DNA from: Comamonadaceae bacterium
GTDB lineage: Bacteria > Pseudomonadota > Gammaproteobacteria > Burkholderiales > Burkholderiaceae_C
Direction of reading: 5' to 3'
DNA: 14,754 nt
NCBI GenBank assembly: GCA_947478935.1
Contig: CANJXV010000032.1
Coordinates: forward strand, 1-14,754
Shown: positions 7,392 to 13,826 of the stretch, piece by piece
How the letters are laid out: each line of letters begins with the position of its first letter
Position numbering within the stretch: position 1 is the first letter of the stretch
Translations under genes and position numbers: made by a program
The notes under the pieces: generated by a model
Database searches by the model: none
Seen by the model: only the letters and a program-made list of their open reading frames with translations
What the model was told of the DNA's origin: nothing

Positions 7392-8762
7392 TTAAGCGTG
7401 CGACAGTGCGATCAATGCCTGCACATGCGGCGCATCGCCCAGGCCCCAGGCGGATTGGATCAAATCCGCGCTGCGCACCGCGCCGATTACTGCGTCCGAC
7501 AGGCCGTGGAATTTGGCTTCCAACTGCGCATCCGTCATCGGGTTTTGCAAAGAACCAATTGCGTGTTCCACTCGCACGTGCACGCGGCTGCCGTCTTGCA
7601 TCACGGCGGTGATGTCTGCTGCTGCTTCGTCAATGCTGTCATCGACAGTGGCGACCACTTTGCGGCGCAAGGCCACCATGTCGGCGCGGGTAACCACAGC
7701 ATCCGAAAACTCGTCCTCGCCGGCACAGCCAAAGGTCAGTCCCGCCGCGCAACCGTGGTAGATGCTGAACTTGGCTTGCAGACCATCAACCGGTTCTTTT
7801 TTGCCGCACAGCTCGAGCACTAGCGAATGCACTTTGATTTCTAAAGACGCAATGTGCTCAGGGCGTACGCCCTGCGCGCGCAATTGCGCGCAGCCGTCAA
7901 TACCCGGATGCACCACGATGCCGCAGGCAAACGGCTTGAAAGTGTTGAACGCTATTTCAAAGCGCTGGCCCAGCTCGCCAGTGATCTCTGACCAGTCGTT
8001 TTTGGTGGAGATGGTTTGCATCATCCCGCGCGGCGCTTCCAGTGCCCGCGGGCTGGCCGTAAAGCCTTGCTGGGCCAACAGCGCCGCCATCAAACCAGCA
8101 CGCGCGGCGCCGCCCGGATGAAAAGGCTTAGTCATACTGCCAAATTGCTCGCGCATGCCGATGGGCTGCGAGGCGGCAATACCAAGGGCCATGGCAGTTT
8201 GGTCCACGTTGAGGCCCAACAAGCGCGCGCAACCCGCAGCCGCACCCACGCTGCCGGTAGAGCCGGTGATATGCCAGCCTCGGTCGTAGTGGTCCGGGTA
8301 CATGGCGTTGCCGATGCGGCAGGAAACATCAATACCTAATACCAGCGCGTCGATCAGCGCGCGTCCGCTGCTACCTTGGTGTTCGGCCAAAGCCAGCAAG
8401 GCCGAGGCCACGGGGCCGGCCGGGTGGATGATTGTTTTTAGGTGGGTGTCGTCAAAATCAAAGGTGTGCGAGCTGATCCCGTTGAGCAAAGCAGCGCTGG
8501 CCATGTCCACTTTTTCATTGCGTCCGAGCACGCTGGCCTGGGGCGCAGGTTGCAGCACTCGCACTGCCGCCAGCGCAGCCTTAACCGACTCATGCTGTGT
8601 GGCACCAACGGCGCAGCCCAACCAATTGAGAAAAGTGCGGTGCGCCGCATGGTCCACTGCATCGGACCAGCCGCGCGAGGGCTGTTGGGCTACCAGTTCG
8701 GCCAGCAGGCGAGTTACGGGAGGGGCGTGGTGGTCAGCACTGACCTGGGTATTGCGGGCCAT
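7392..8762 (-). CDS. MmgE/PrpD family protein
   Basis: A 456-residue member of the family that includes 2-methylcitrate dehydratase (PrpD), cis-aconitate decarboxylase and iminodisuccinate epimerase. The family core is visible: FLNWLGCAVG (44-53), LLNGISSHTFDFDDTH (92-107) and HPAGPVASALLALAE (113 onward), then a C-terminal alpha/beta part. Family membership is clear, but the reaction cannot be assigned because very different activities share these motifs. The context argues against PrpD of the 2-methylcitrate cycle: no prpB, prpC or acnM homologue is nearby. Instead it sits between a Bug receptor (40 bp upstream) and a D-2-hydroxyacid dehydrogenase (3 bp downstream), so it probably acts on an imported organic acid. 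The start is an ATG preceded by AAGAAAG. Confidence 0.92.
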   Translation of the reverse strand: MARNTQVSADHHAPPVTRLLAELVAQQPSRGWSDAVDHAAHRTFLNWLGCAVGATQHESVKAALAAVRVLQPAPQASVLGRNEKVDMASAALLNGISSHTFDFDDTHLKTIIHPAGPVASALLALAEHQGSSGRALIDALVLGIDVSCRIGNAMYPDHYDRGWHITGSTGSVGAAAGCARLLGLNVDQTAMALGIAASQPIGMREQFGSMTKPFHPGGAARAGLMAALLAQQGFTASPRALEAPRGMMQTISTKNDWSEITGELGQRFEIAFNTFKPFACGIVVHPGIDGCAQLRAQGVRPEHIASLEIKVHSLVLELCGKKEPVDGLQAKFSIYHGCAAGLTFGCAGEDEFSDAVVTRADMVALRRKVVATVDDSIDEAAADITAVMQDGSRVHVRVEHAIGSLQNPMTDAQLEAKFHGLSDAVIGAVRSADLIQSAWGLGDAPHVQALIALSHA

Positions 8763-8802
8763 GGTTCACTTTCTTAGAAACGGGGAGATGCAGTGTGGGC
8801 GT

Positions 8803-9774
8803 TCAGCCTTCGAGCTGGATATTGCGTTCTTTGGCCAATTGGGTCCAGCGGGCGATATCGGCCTTGATAAATTTACCAAAGGCATCGGGCGACATGGGGC
8901 GCGGTTCAATCGCCTCGACTGAGAGCTTTTCTGCCATGTCAGGCGCTTGCAGTGTCAGCGTTAGGGTATCGCTCAAGGTTTTTAGTACATCGGCAGGCAG
9001 ACCCGCCGGAGCGACCACGCCATACCACTGCTGCGCGTCAAAACCCTTAAAGCCCGATTCGTCCAGCGTAGGCGTGTCTTTGAGTAAGGAATGGCGGTTA
9101 GCGCCCGTCACGGCCAACGGCCTGACCCGCCCGGAGCGGATATGCGGCATGGCAGCTGCCAAGCCAGGAAACATGGCCTGCGTTTGGCCGCCAATAAGGT
9201 CGGTAAAGGCCGGGGCCACACCGCGGTAGGGAATGTGGACCATAAAAGAGCCAATCTGTTGCTTGAACAATTCCATGGTCAGGTGTGTCAGCGAGCCCTG
9301 CCCGGCCGAGCCATAACTCAGGCGGCCCGGATTTTTCTTCACATAATCCAAAAATTCTTTCAGGTTTTTAACCGGCAAGGAGGCATTGACCACCAACACG
9401 TTGGGCGTGCCGCCGATCATGCCCACCGGGGTGAAGTCTTTGATTGCGTCATAGGGCAGTGTGCGCGTAGCTGGGCTGGTGCCATGGGTGGCGACATAGC
9501 CTTGCAGCAGGGTATAACCATCGGCTGGGGCGCGCATGGTGGCCTGGCAGGCCAGCACGCCGCCGCCGCCGCCAATGTTGTCCACCACAAAACTTTGTTT
9601 CAAAAGGCGGCTCCATCGCTCGGTGACAGTGCGGCCCACCATATCGCTGCCGCCCCCGGCGGCCACCGGCACGATGTAGCGCAAAGTCTTGGCTGGAAAT
9701 CCGGACTCGGCCCGCAACGCGCCTGCGGGCAGCGCCAGCGCAGCGGCGCTTTGAATAAGAGTACGTCGTTTCAT
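8803..9774 (-). CDS. Bug-family (TctC-like) tripartite tricarboxylate transporter substrate-binding protein
   Basis: A complete 323-residue periplasmic solute receptor. It begins with a Tat-like signal (KRRTLIQ, residues 2-8) and probable cleavage after LRA at residue 22. Bug hallmarks follow in order: LRYIVPVAAGGGSDMVGR, VVDNIGGGGG, LPYDAIKDFTPV, LSYGSAGQGS, HIPYRGVAPAFTDLIGG and GFDAQQWYGVVAP. ATG 9774 has an AAGG ribosome site 9 nt upstream. It is the first gene of the long minus-strand series and is followed after 40 bp by the MmgE/PrpD gene. Bug genes beside catabolic genes usually bind the pathway substrate, so it may deliver the acid handled by the next two enzymes; this is inference. 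It is clearly diverged from the second Bug protein at the left edge. Confidence 0.95.
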   Translation of the reverse strand: MKRRTLIQSAAALALPAGALRAESGFPAKTLRYIVPVAAGGGSDMVGRTVTERWSRLLKQSFVVDNIGGGGGVLACQATMRAPADGYTLLQGYVATHGTSPATRTLPYDAIKDFTPVGMIGGTPNVLVVNASLPVKNLKEFLDYVKKNPGRLSYGSAGQGSLTHLTMELFKQQIGSFMVHIPYRGVAPAFTDLIGGQTQAMFPGLAAAMPHIRSGRVRPLAVTGANRHSLLKDTPTLDESGFKGFDAQQWYGVVAPAGLPADVLKTLSDTLTLTLQAPDMAEKLSVEAIEPRPMSPDAFGKFIKADIARWTQLAKERNIQLEG

Positions 9775-9906
9775 GGGTTTTTTCCTTGGAGCGCTACCAA
9801 CGGGTTTCAGCGCGTATGGCCTTTTTACAGAGGGGTAGCCTAGGCCATCGTGGCATTATCGGTGCTTGAAGATTCCCCTTTGGCGCTTACCCGAGGCATG
9901 CATTCC

Positions 9907-10566
9907 ATGAGCCACTCCGACCCCAGCGCCAGCGCGTTACCTCAAAACGAACAAGAACTGCTGCGCCGTGCGTACGGCCTGTCCAGCGACGAAGAATCCC
10001 AGGCGCTTTACCGCGATTGGGCCAGGACCTACGACAAGACGATGCTCGAGGGCTTGCATTACCAGTCACCCCACTTAGTCGCCGACAGGCTGGCGGCCTT
10101 GATGCCGGGGAGAGACCACCCTGTGCTGGACCTAGGCTGTGGCACCGGGCTGGCCGGACGCGAACTGTCGGCGCGCGGCTTTGCGGTGATTGACGGCATC
10201 GACATTTCACCGGAGATGATGGCAGTAGCCCGCGAAAAGGGGAGCTATCGCAATTTGGTCTGCGCGGACCTGAACGCCCGACTGCCCCTGGCCGATGGCG
10301 CTTACCAAGGCGCCATCTGCTGCGGCACTTTCACCAGCGGCCATGTGCGTGCGCATTGCTTGGACGACATCATGCGCATACTCGCAACCGGTGCGCCTTT
10401 TACATTTACCGTGAAGCTGGAAGTATGGGAAAGCTTTGGTTTTAAGGACAAGCTATCGCAATTAGAAAAGGCAGGCTTACTGGGCATCGTGGCGTTGGAG
10501 CCAGGTTGCCTCTACGCTGATTCGCCCGGGGCGGACGGCATGTTTTGCAGCGTACGGCGCCTCTGA
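9907..10566 (+). CDS. Class I SAM-dependent methyltransferase (METTL27/WBSCR27-like)
   Basis: A 219-residue methyltransferase with a Rossmann fold. Before the core is the YRDWARTYDKTM segment (35-46), typical of the METTL27 (Williams-Beuren) type. Motif I is VLDLGCGTGLAG (73-84), followed by GIDISPEMM (97-105) as the acidic motif II region and CADLNARLPLADGAYQGAIC before motif IV. The protein ends after a short core with no extra domain. The methyl acceptor is unknown. The frame is open from a GTG at 9850, but no ribosome site supports that start. ATG 9898 or 9907 downstream of GAGG (9893-9896) is more likely, and I favour 9907. It is divergent from the Bug gene and appears to be monocistronic. 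Confidence 0.88.
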   Translation: MSHSDPSASALPQNEQELLRRAYGLSSDEESQALYRDWARTYDKTMLEGLHYQSPHLVADRLAALMPGRDHPVLDLGCGTGLAGRELSARGFAVIDGIDISPEMMAVAREKGSYRNLVCADLNARLPLADGAYQGAICCGTFTSGHVRAHCLDDIMRILATGAPFTFTVKLEVWESFGFKDKLSQLEKAGLLGIVALEPGCLYADSPGADGMFCSVRRL

Positions 10567-10567
10567 G

Positions 10568-10579
10568 CATCGATCGATG
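10568..10579. other. 12-bp perfect palindrome CATCGATCGATG
   Basis: This palindrome begins one base after the methyltransferase TGA. It has no loop and no T-run, so it is not a terminator. It may be a protein-binding site upstream of the small secreted protein gene (start about 100 bp downstream) or chance. I see no clear -35/-10 pair in this gap. Confidence 0.25.
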
Positions 10580-10680
10580 GATGGTGTGTCGCGCAAGTAA
10601 AGCTTTGGCCAGGGTCAACCCGCAGGCGCATCGAACGTTAAGGACTCATGGCAACTTCGCCATGCATCGGAAATGAAACC

Positions 10681-10995
10681 ATGTTAAAAACTTCTTTGAT
10701 TGCTGCCCTATTCGCACTTGCTGGACTGAGCGTCCAAGCCCAGACCAATGCAGCCGCATCGGGTGCTGCCAAAGCCGCAACCCCTGCAGCCAGCGCACCT
10801 GCTGCAAAAGCCGCACCGGCTGCCGCACCGGCTACCAGCGCAGCGAAAACCGAAGCAGCGCCGGAAGTCAAAAAATCTAACGCAGGTATTTGTCACGATA
10901 AAACCAGCGCAGGCTTTACGCAAACCAAAAACTTCACCGCCTTCAAAACCATGGACGAGTGCATCAAGAGCGGCGGACGCGCACCTAAGAAATAA
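10681..10995 (+). CDS. Small secreted Ala/Pro-rich protein with C-terminal two-cysteine motif
   Basis: I do not recognise a named family. The start at 10681 has GGAAAT just upstream and gives 104 residues beginning with a good Sec signal peptide (MLKTSLIAALFALAGLSVQA, residues 1-20). An ATG at 10648 would put 11 polar residues ahead of the signal and is less likely. Residues 22-66 are a low-complexity Ala/Pro/Lys linker. The last 36 residues form a compact block, GICHDKTSAGF...FKTMDECIKSGGRAPKK, with cysteines at 71 and 94 that could form a disulfide in the periplasm. The pattern CH...F...F...M..C..SGGR.PK looks like a conserved module. The gene is followed by a strong terminator. The role is unknown; it may be a cell-envelope or secreted factor. 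Confidence 0.75.
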   Translation: MLKTSLIAALFALAGLSVQAQTNAAASGAAKAATPAASAPAAKAAPAAAPATSAAKTEAAPEVKKSNAGICHDKTSAGFTQTKNFTAFKTMDECIKSGGRAPKK

Positions 10996-11020
10996 GTTTG
11001 CCCACTTTGATCGCGAGCAT

Positions 11021-11047
11021 GCGGCCCCTACCGGGCCGCTTTTTTTT
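11021..11047 (+). terminator. Rho-independent terminator after the small secreted protein gene
   Basis: A perfect 7-bp GC stem, GCGGCCC (11021-11027) with GGGCCGC (11033-11039), closes a 5-nt loop and is followed directly by eight T residues (11040-11047). It lies 25 bp after the stop codon at 10995. This is a textbook intrinsic terminator on the plus strand. Confidence 0.92.
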
Positions 11048-11309
11048 GCCTATCAAACACAGGCTTGAGGGACATGAACCAGGAAAGCCACCCCATGGTG
11101 GCATGCAAAATGCCAGGCCCTTGATACAGGTCAACCCAGCGCCACAGCACCCATTGCACTTGGCCACCCATCCCACGCAATGCGCCTAAAATCAGTATCG
11201 CTCTTATCATTGGTGTCTTTGGTGGCCATTTGCAAAAATTCGTTTTATGCGGATAAGCGGCACAGGCAGGGGATTTCCAACAAGCGCACAAAAAGCTCCA
11301 TCACCGTAA
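11048..11309. other. Intergenic stretch with hairpins and only a doubtful small ORF
   Basis: No confident gene lies between the terminator and the next start. A minus-strand frame from ATG 11210 to TAG 11028 would encode a 60-residue hydrophobic, Trp-rich peptide (MIRAILILGALRGMGG...), but it has no clear ribosome site and its stop falls inside the terminator loop. On either strand GCCACC/GGTGGC (11087-11092, 11097-11102) and GGCAT/ATGCC (11100-11104, 11110-11114) form two adjacent hairpins that share bases, so they are mutually exclusive. A possible promoter for the next gene lies at 11230-11257. Confidence 0.4.
11230..11257 (+). promoter_or_regulatory. Possible sigma-70 promoter for the oxygenase-like gene
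   Basis: TTGCAA (11230-11235) and GATAAG (11252-11257) are separated by 16 bp and lie about 70 bp upstream of the ATG at 11328, in an AT-richer patch than the surroundings. The -10 match is only four of six, so this is a weak prediction. Confidence 0.25.
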
Positions 11310-11327
11310 TTGCGAGGTTGTTTTGAC

Positions 11328-11891
11328 ATGATTGCTGTTCAGCCCTTTATGGCTCACGCCGACATACCGGTGTTTGTGGCGGATTTGTCGCCATTACAGG
11401 CCCATTTGCAATTGGCACGCATGGCCATAGACGAATTGCGCGAGACGCACCCGCTCTCGCCCGCCTCTAACGTCAAAGCCACTTACATGAGCCCCTGGCG
11501 CAGCCATTTGCTGACCGATAAATTTGCGCCCTTAATCCAAGTAGTCTTGCAAGTTAGCAAAGAAGCAAGCAAGCTGCTATCGGCCGACTTGGATGCCCTC
11601 AACATGGAAATGATCATCAGCGAATGCTGGGGCATTATTTACGAACAGGCCAGCTACACCATTCCACACAACCATTTCCCTTCGGATTTCAGTTGTTCCA
11701 TTTACCTAGAATCCCACGAAAATAGCGCGCCTATCGTGTTTGCCGGCAAATACCCGCTGCAAATCAAGCCCAATATGCTGGTCATGTTTCCCGGCATCCT
11801 GACCCACGAGGTGCCAGCAACCGAAGGTAAGCGCGTGGTCGTGGCGATGAATATGCACAAACATGCCACCTTTGCCAACGTGAAAGTCTAA
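11328..11891 (+). CDS. Putative 2-oxoglutarate/Fe(II) oxygenase-like protein
   Basis: A 187-residue protein, probably cytoplasmic, with no signal peptide. ATG 11328 is preceded by GAGG 10 nt upstream; an earlier TTG at 11310 is less likely. The C-terminal half reads like the double-stranded beta-helix of small putative 2OG-Fe(II) oxygenases: IPHNHFPSDFSCSIYLE (112-128), then IKPNMLVMFPGILTHEVP (146-163), then GKRVVVAMNM (167-176). Candidate iron ligands are H116 (or H114), D120 and H160, with K168 or R169 as candidate 2OG-carboxylate binders. The first motif is HxxxD rather than the classic HxD, so the exact ligand set is uncertain. The substrate is unknown. It appears to be a single-gene unit facing rpiA. 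Confidence 0.7.
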   Translation: MIAVQPFMAHADIPVFVADLSPLQAHLQLARMAIDELRETHPLSPASNVKATYMSPWRSHLLTDKFAPLIQVVLQVSKEASKLLSADLDALNMEMIISECWGIIYEQASYTIPHNHFPSDFSCSIYLESHENSAPIVFAGKYPLQIKPNMLVMFPGILTHEVPATEGKRVVVAMNMHKHATFANVKV

Positions 11892-11948
11892 GACCGCAAA
11901 GGCGCAAGCTGCGCAGGCCATAGTCCCGCCGATAGGCCAGTTCAGGAC

Positions 11949-12665
11949 TTAATCAAAACACAGGGTTTGCACCCCCGTATCGGTGCCCAATAAACAAATA
12001 TTCGCTCTCTGAAAAGCAAACACGCCTACGGTAACCACGCCGGGCCATTGGCTGACTTCGGCCTCAAAGGCCAAAGGGTCGGTGATCGATAAGCCGAAAA
12101 CGTCTATCAAGCGCTGGCCGTTATCCGTTACCAAAGGCTTATCGCCGGCCATGCGGATGGTGGCGCGGCCACCCATGGCGGCAAACTGGCGGATGATGCG
12201 CGCGCCGGCCATAGGAATAACTTCCACCGGCAAGGGGAATGTGCCCAATACCGGCACCCGCTTAGATGCATCAGCAATGCAGACAAAGCGGTCTGATTGC
12301 GCAGCCACGATTTTTTCGCGCGTTAGGGCAGCACCGCCGCCTTTGACCATGTAGCCCTTGCCGTCGATCTCGTCGGCGCCGTCGATATACACCGCCAAGC
12401 GCTCGACCTCGTTGGCATCACGCACATCAATACCCAGAGCCCTCAAGCGCTGGGTACTGGCCACCGAACTCGACACCGCACCGGGTATTTCGTGGCGAAT
12501 GCTGCCCAGGGCTTCTATAAATTTATTGACGGTCGAGCCGGTGCCCACACCAACCCATTGTCCGCGCACCACGTATTCCAAGGCGGCCTGCGCGACCAGG
12601 GTTTTAAGTTCGTCCTGCGTCAAGGCACGGGTGTTGGGGGCTGCGGGGACCTGGGAATTGGACAT
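11949..12665 (-). CDS. rpiA: Ribose-5-phosphate isomerase A
   Basis: Interconverts ribose 5-phosphate and ribulose 5-phosphate in the non-oxidative pentose phosphate pathway, supplying ribose 5-phosphate for nucleotides. Conserved elements are GVGTGSTVNKFI (39-50) for the phosphate, SSSVASTQRL (65-74), YIDGADEID (93-101), and KGGGAALTREK (108-118), which contains the catalytic glutamate at 117. The 238-residue length from ATG 12665 is slightly above the usual 220-230 because of an N-terminal tail of about 15 residues. Starts at ATG 12674 or TTG 12683 are also possible, and none has a clear ribosome site. It is divergent from pyrD across a gap of about 56 bp, so both promoters must be very close or overlapping. 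Confidence 0.96.
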   Translation of the reverse strand: MSNSQVPAAPNTRALTQDELKTLVAQAALEYVVRGQWVGVGTGSTVNKFIEALGSIRHEIPGAVSSSVASTQRLRALGIDVRDANEVERLAVYIDGADEIDGKGYMVKGGGAALTREKIVAAQSDRFVCIADASKRVPVLGTFPLPVEVIPMAGARIIRQFAAMGGRATIRMAGDKPLVTDNGQRLIDVFGLSITDPLAFEAEVSQWPGVVTVGVFAFQRANICLLGTDTGVQTLCFD

Positions 12666-12721
12666 AGAAACCATGGGGGACAATGTGCGCTGGTGTAGTG
12701 ATTATCAAGAGGAATTATCCG

Positions 12722-13801
12722 ATGTCTCTGGTGCCCTATGGCTTGGTACGCCCCTTTTTATTTGGCATGGATGCCGAGGCCGCGCACGACTTCACACTGC
12801 AAGCCCTGGCCCGCACCCAGGGCACGCCGCTGCAACTGGCCTACTCCCAAGCGCAGGTGGCAGACCCGGTAAGCATTGCAGGATTGCGCTTTCCCAACCG
12901 GGTGGGCCTGGCAGCCGGACTGGATAAAAATGCCCGCTGTATTGACGCTCTGGGCGCCATGGGCTTTGGCTTTGTGGAGGTGGGAACGGTCACGCCGCTG
13001 GCGCAAAGCGGCAGCCCCAAGCCACGCATGTTCCGCTTAGAGAAGGCCCAAGCGCTGATCAACCGCATGGGCTTTAACAACGGCGGCTTAGAGGCCTTTG
13101 TGGCCAATGTGCAGGCCTCGCAGCTGCGCCGCGCACGGCACCCCGGCCTGCTGCTCGGCCTCAATATCGGCAAAAACGCAGCCACGCCGATAGAGCGCGC
13201 CACCGACGATTACCTCACGTGCCTGGACGGCGTATATGGGCATGCGGACTACGTCACCATCAACATCTCCAGCCCGAACACCAAAAACCTGCGCGACCTG
13301 CAAAGCGACGCGGCGCTCGATGCCCTGCTCTGGGCTATCGCCCAGCGACGCGAAGCCTTGGCGCAGCACCACGCGGTGTTTGACGACTCGGGCAACAAAC
13401 TGCCCAAGCGCACCCCCATCTTCCTAAAAATTGCGCCGGACTTGGAGCCAGACCAAATCAGCGTGATCGCCGCTACCCTGATGCGCCACGGCATTGACGG
13501 CGTGATTGCCACCAACACTACCCTCAGCCGCGACGCAGTGCGCGGCCTGCCGCATGGGGACGAAGCGGGCGGGCTCTCGGGCGCCCCGGTGCGGCAAGCC
13601 AGTAATTCGGTGATCCGCCAACTGCGCGCCGCCCTAGGACCGAACTACCCGATCATCGGCGTGGGCGGCATTCTGTGCGCGCAAGACGCGCTGGAAAAAC
13701 GCCAAGCCGGGGCTGACTTGGTGCAGATTTACACCGGCCTGATTTACCAAGGCCCGGCGTTGGTAAAGGAAGTGGCGCTGGCCTTAGCCCGAGCGGGCTG
13801 A
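12722..13801 (+). CDS. pyrD: Dihydroorotate dehydrogenase (quinone), class 2
   Basis: Membrane-associated FMN enzyme that oxidises dihydroorotate to orotate with quinone as acceptor, the fourth step of pyrimidine synthesis. The 359-residue length and the N-terminal helix region (YGLVRPFLFGMDAEAAHDF) identify the quinone-dependent class 2. Seen motifs: GLAAGLDKNA (62-71), EVGTVTPLAQSGSPKPR, NRMGFNNGG (114-122), LGLNIGKN, INISSPNTKNLRDLQ with the catalytic serine of the SSPN motif (183-186), LKIAPDL, ATNTT, GGLSGAP and the phosphate-binding GVGGI followed by QIYTGLIYQGP. The start is fixed by AAGAGGA at 12707-12713, 8 nt before the ATG; the frame is open further upstream, but without a ribosome site. 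It is convergent with the DUF3443 gene, 25 bp away. Confidence 0.97.
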   Translation: MSLVPYGLVRPFLFGMDAEAAHDFTLQALARTQGTPLQLAYSQAQVADPVSIAGLRFPNRVGLAAGLDKNARCIDALGAMGFGFVEVGTVTPLAQSGSPKPRMFRLEKAQALINRMGFNNGGLEAFVANVQASQLRRARHPGLLLGLNIGKNAATPIERATDDYLTCLDGVYGHADYVTINISSPNTKNLRDLQSDAALDALLWAIAQRREALAQHHAVFDDSGNKLPKRTPIFLKIAPDLEPDQISVIAATLMRHGIDGVIATNTTLSRDAVRGLPHGDEAGGLSGAPVRQASNSVIRQLRAALGPNYPIIGVGGILCAQDALEKRQAGADLVQIYTGLIYQGPALVKEVALALARAG

Positions 13802-13826
13802 TCGACTGGTGCAATGCGGCAAAGTG

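Noticed and set aside
7392..8762. Annotation of the MmgE/PrpD protein as prpD of the 2-methylcitrate cycle
   Set aside because: Only family-level motifs are shared, and none of the usual prp neighbours is present.
10647..10664. CATGGC/GCCATG hairpin in front of the small secreted protein gene, considered as a riboswitch or leader
   Set aside because: It is a single 6-bp stem with a 6-nt loop and no further structure; it may affect use of the ATG at 10648 but is not a recognisable regulatory RNA.
11902..11914. GCGCA-AGC-TGCGC hairpin between the oxygenase-like gene and rpiA
   Set aside because: The stem is only 5 bp with no T-run on either side, so I do not call it a bidirectional terminator.
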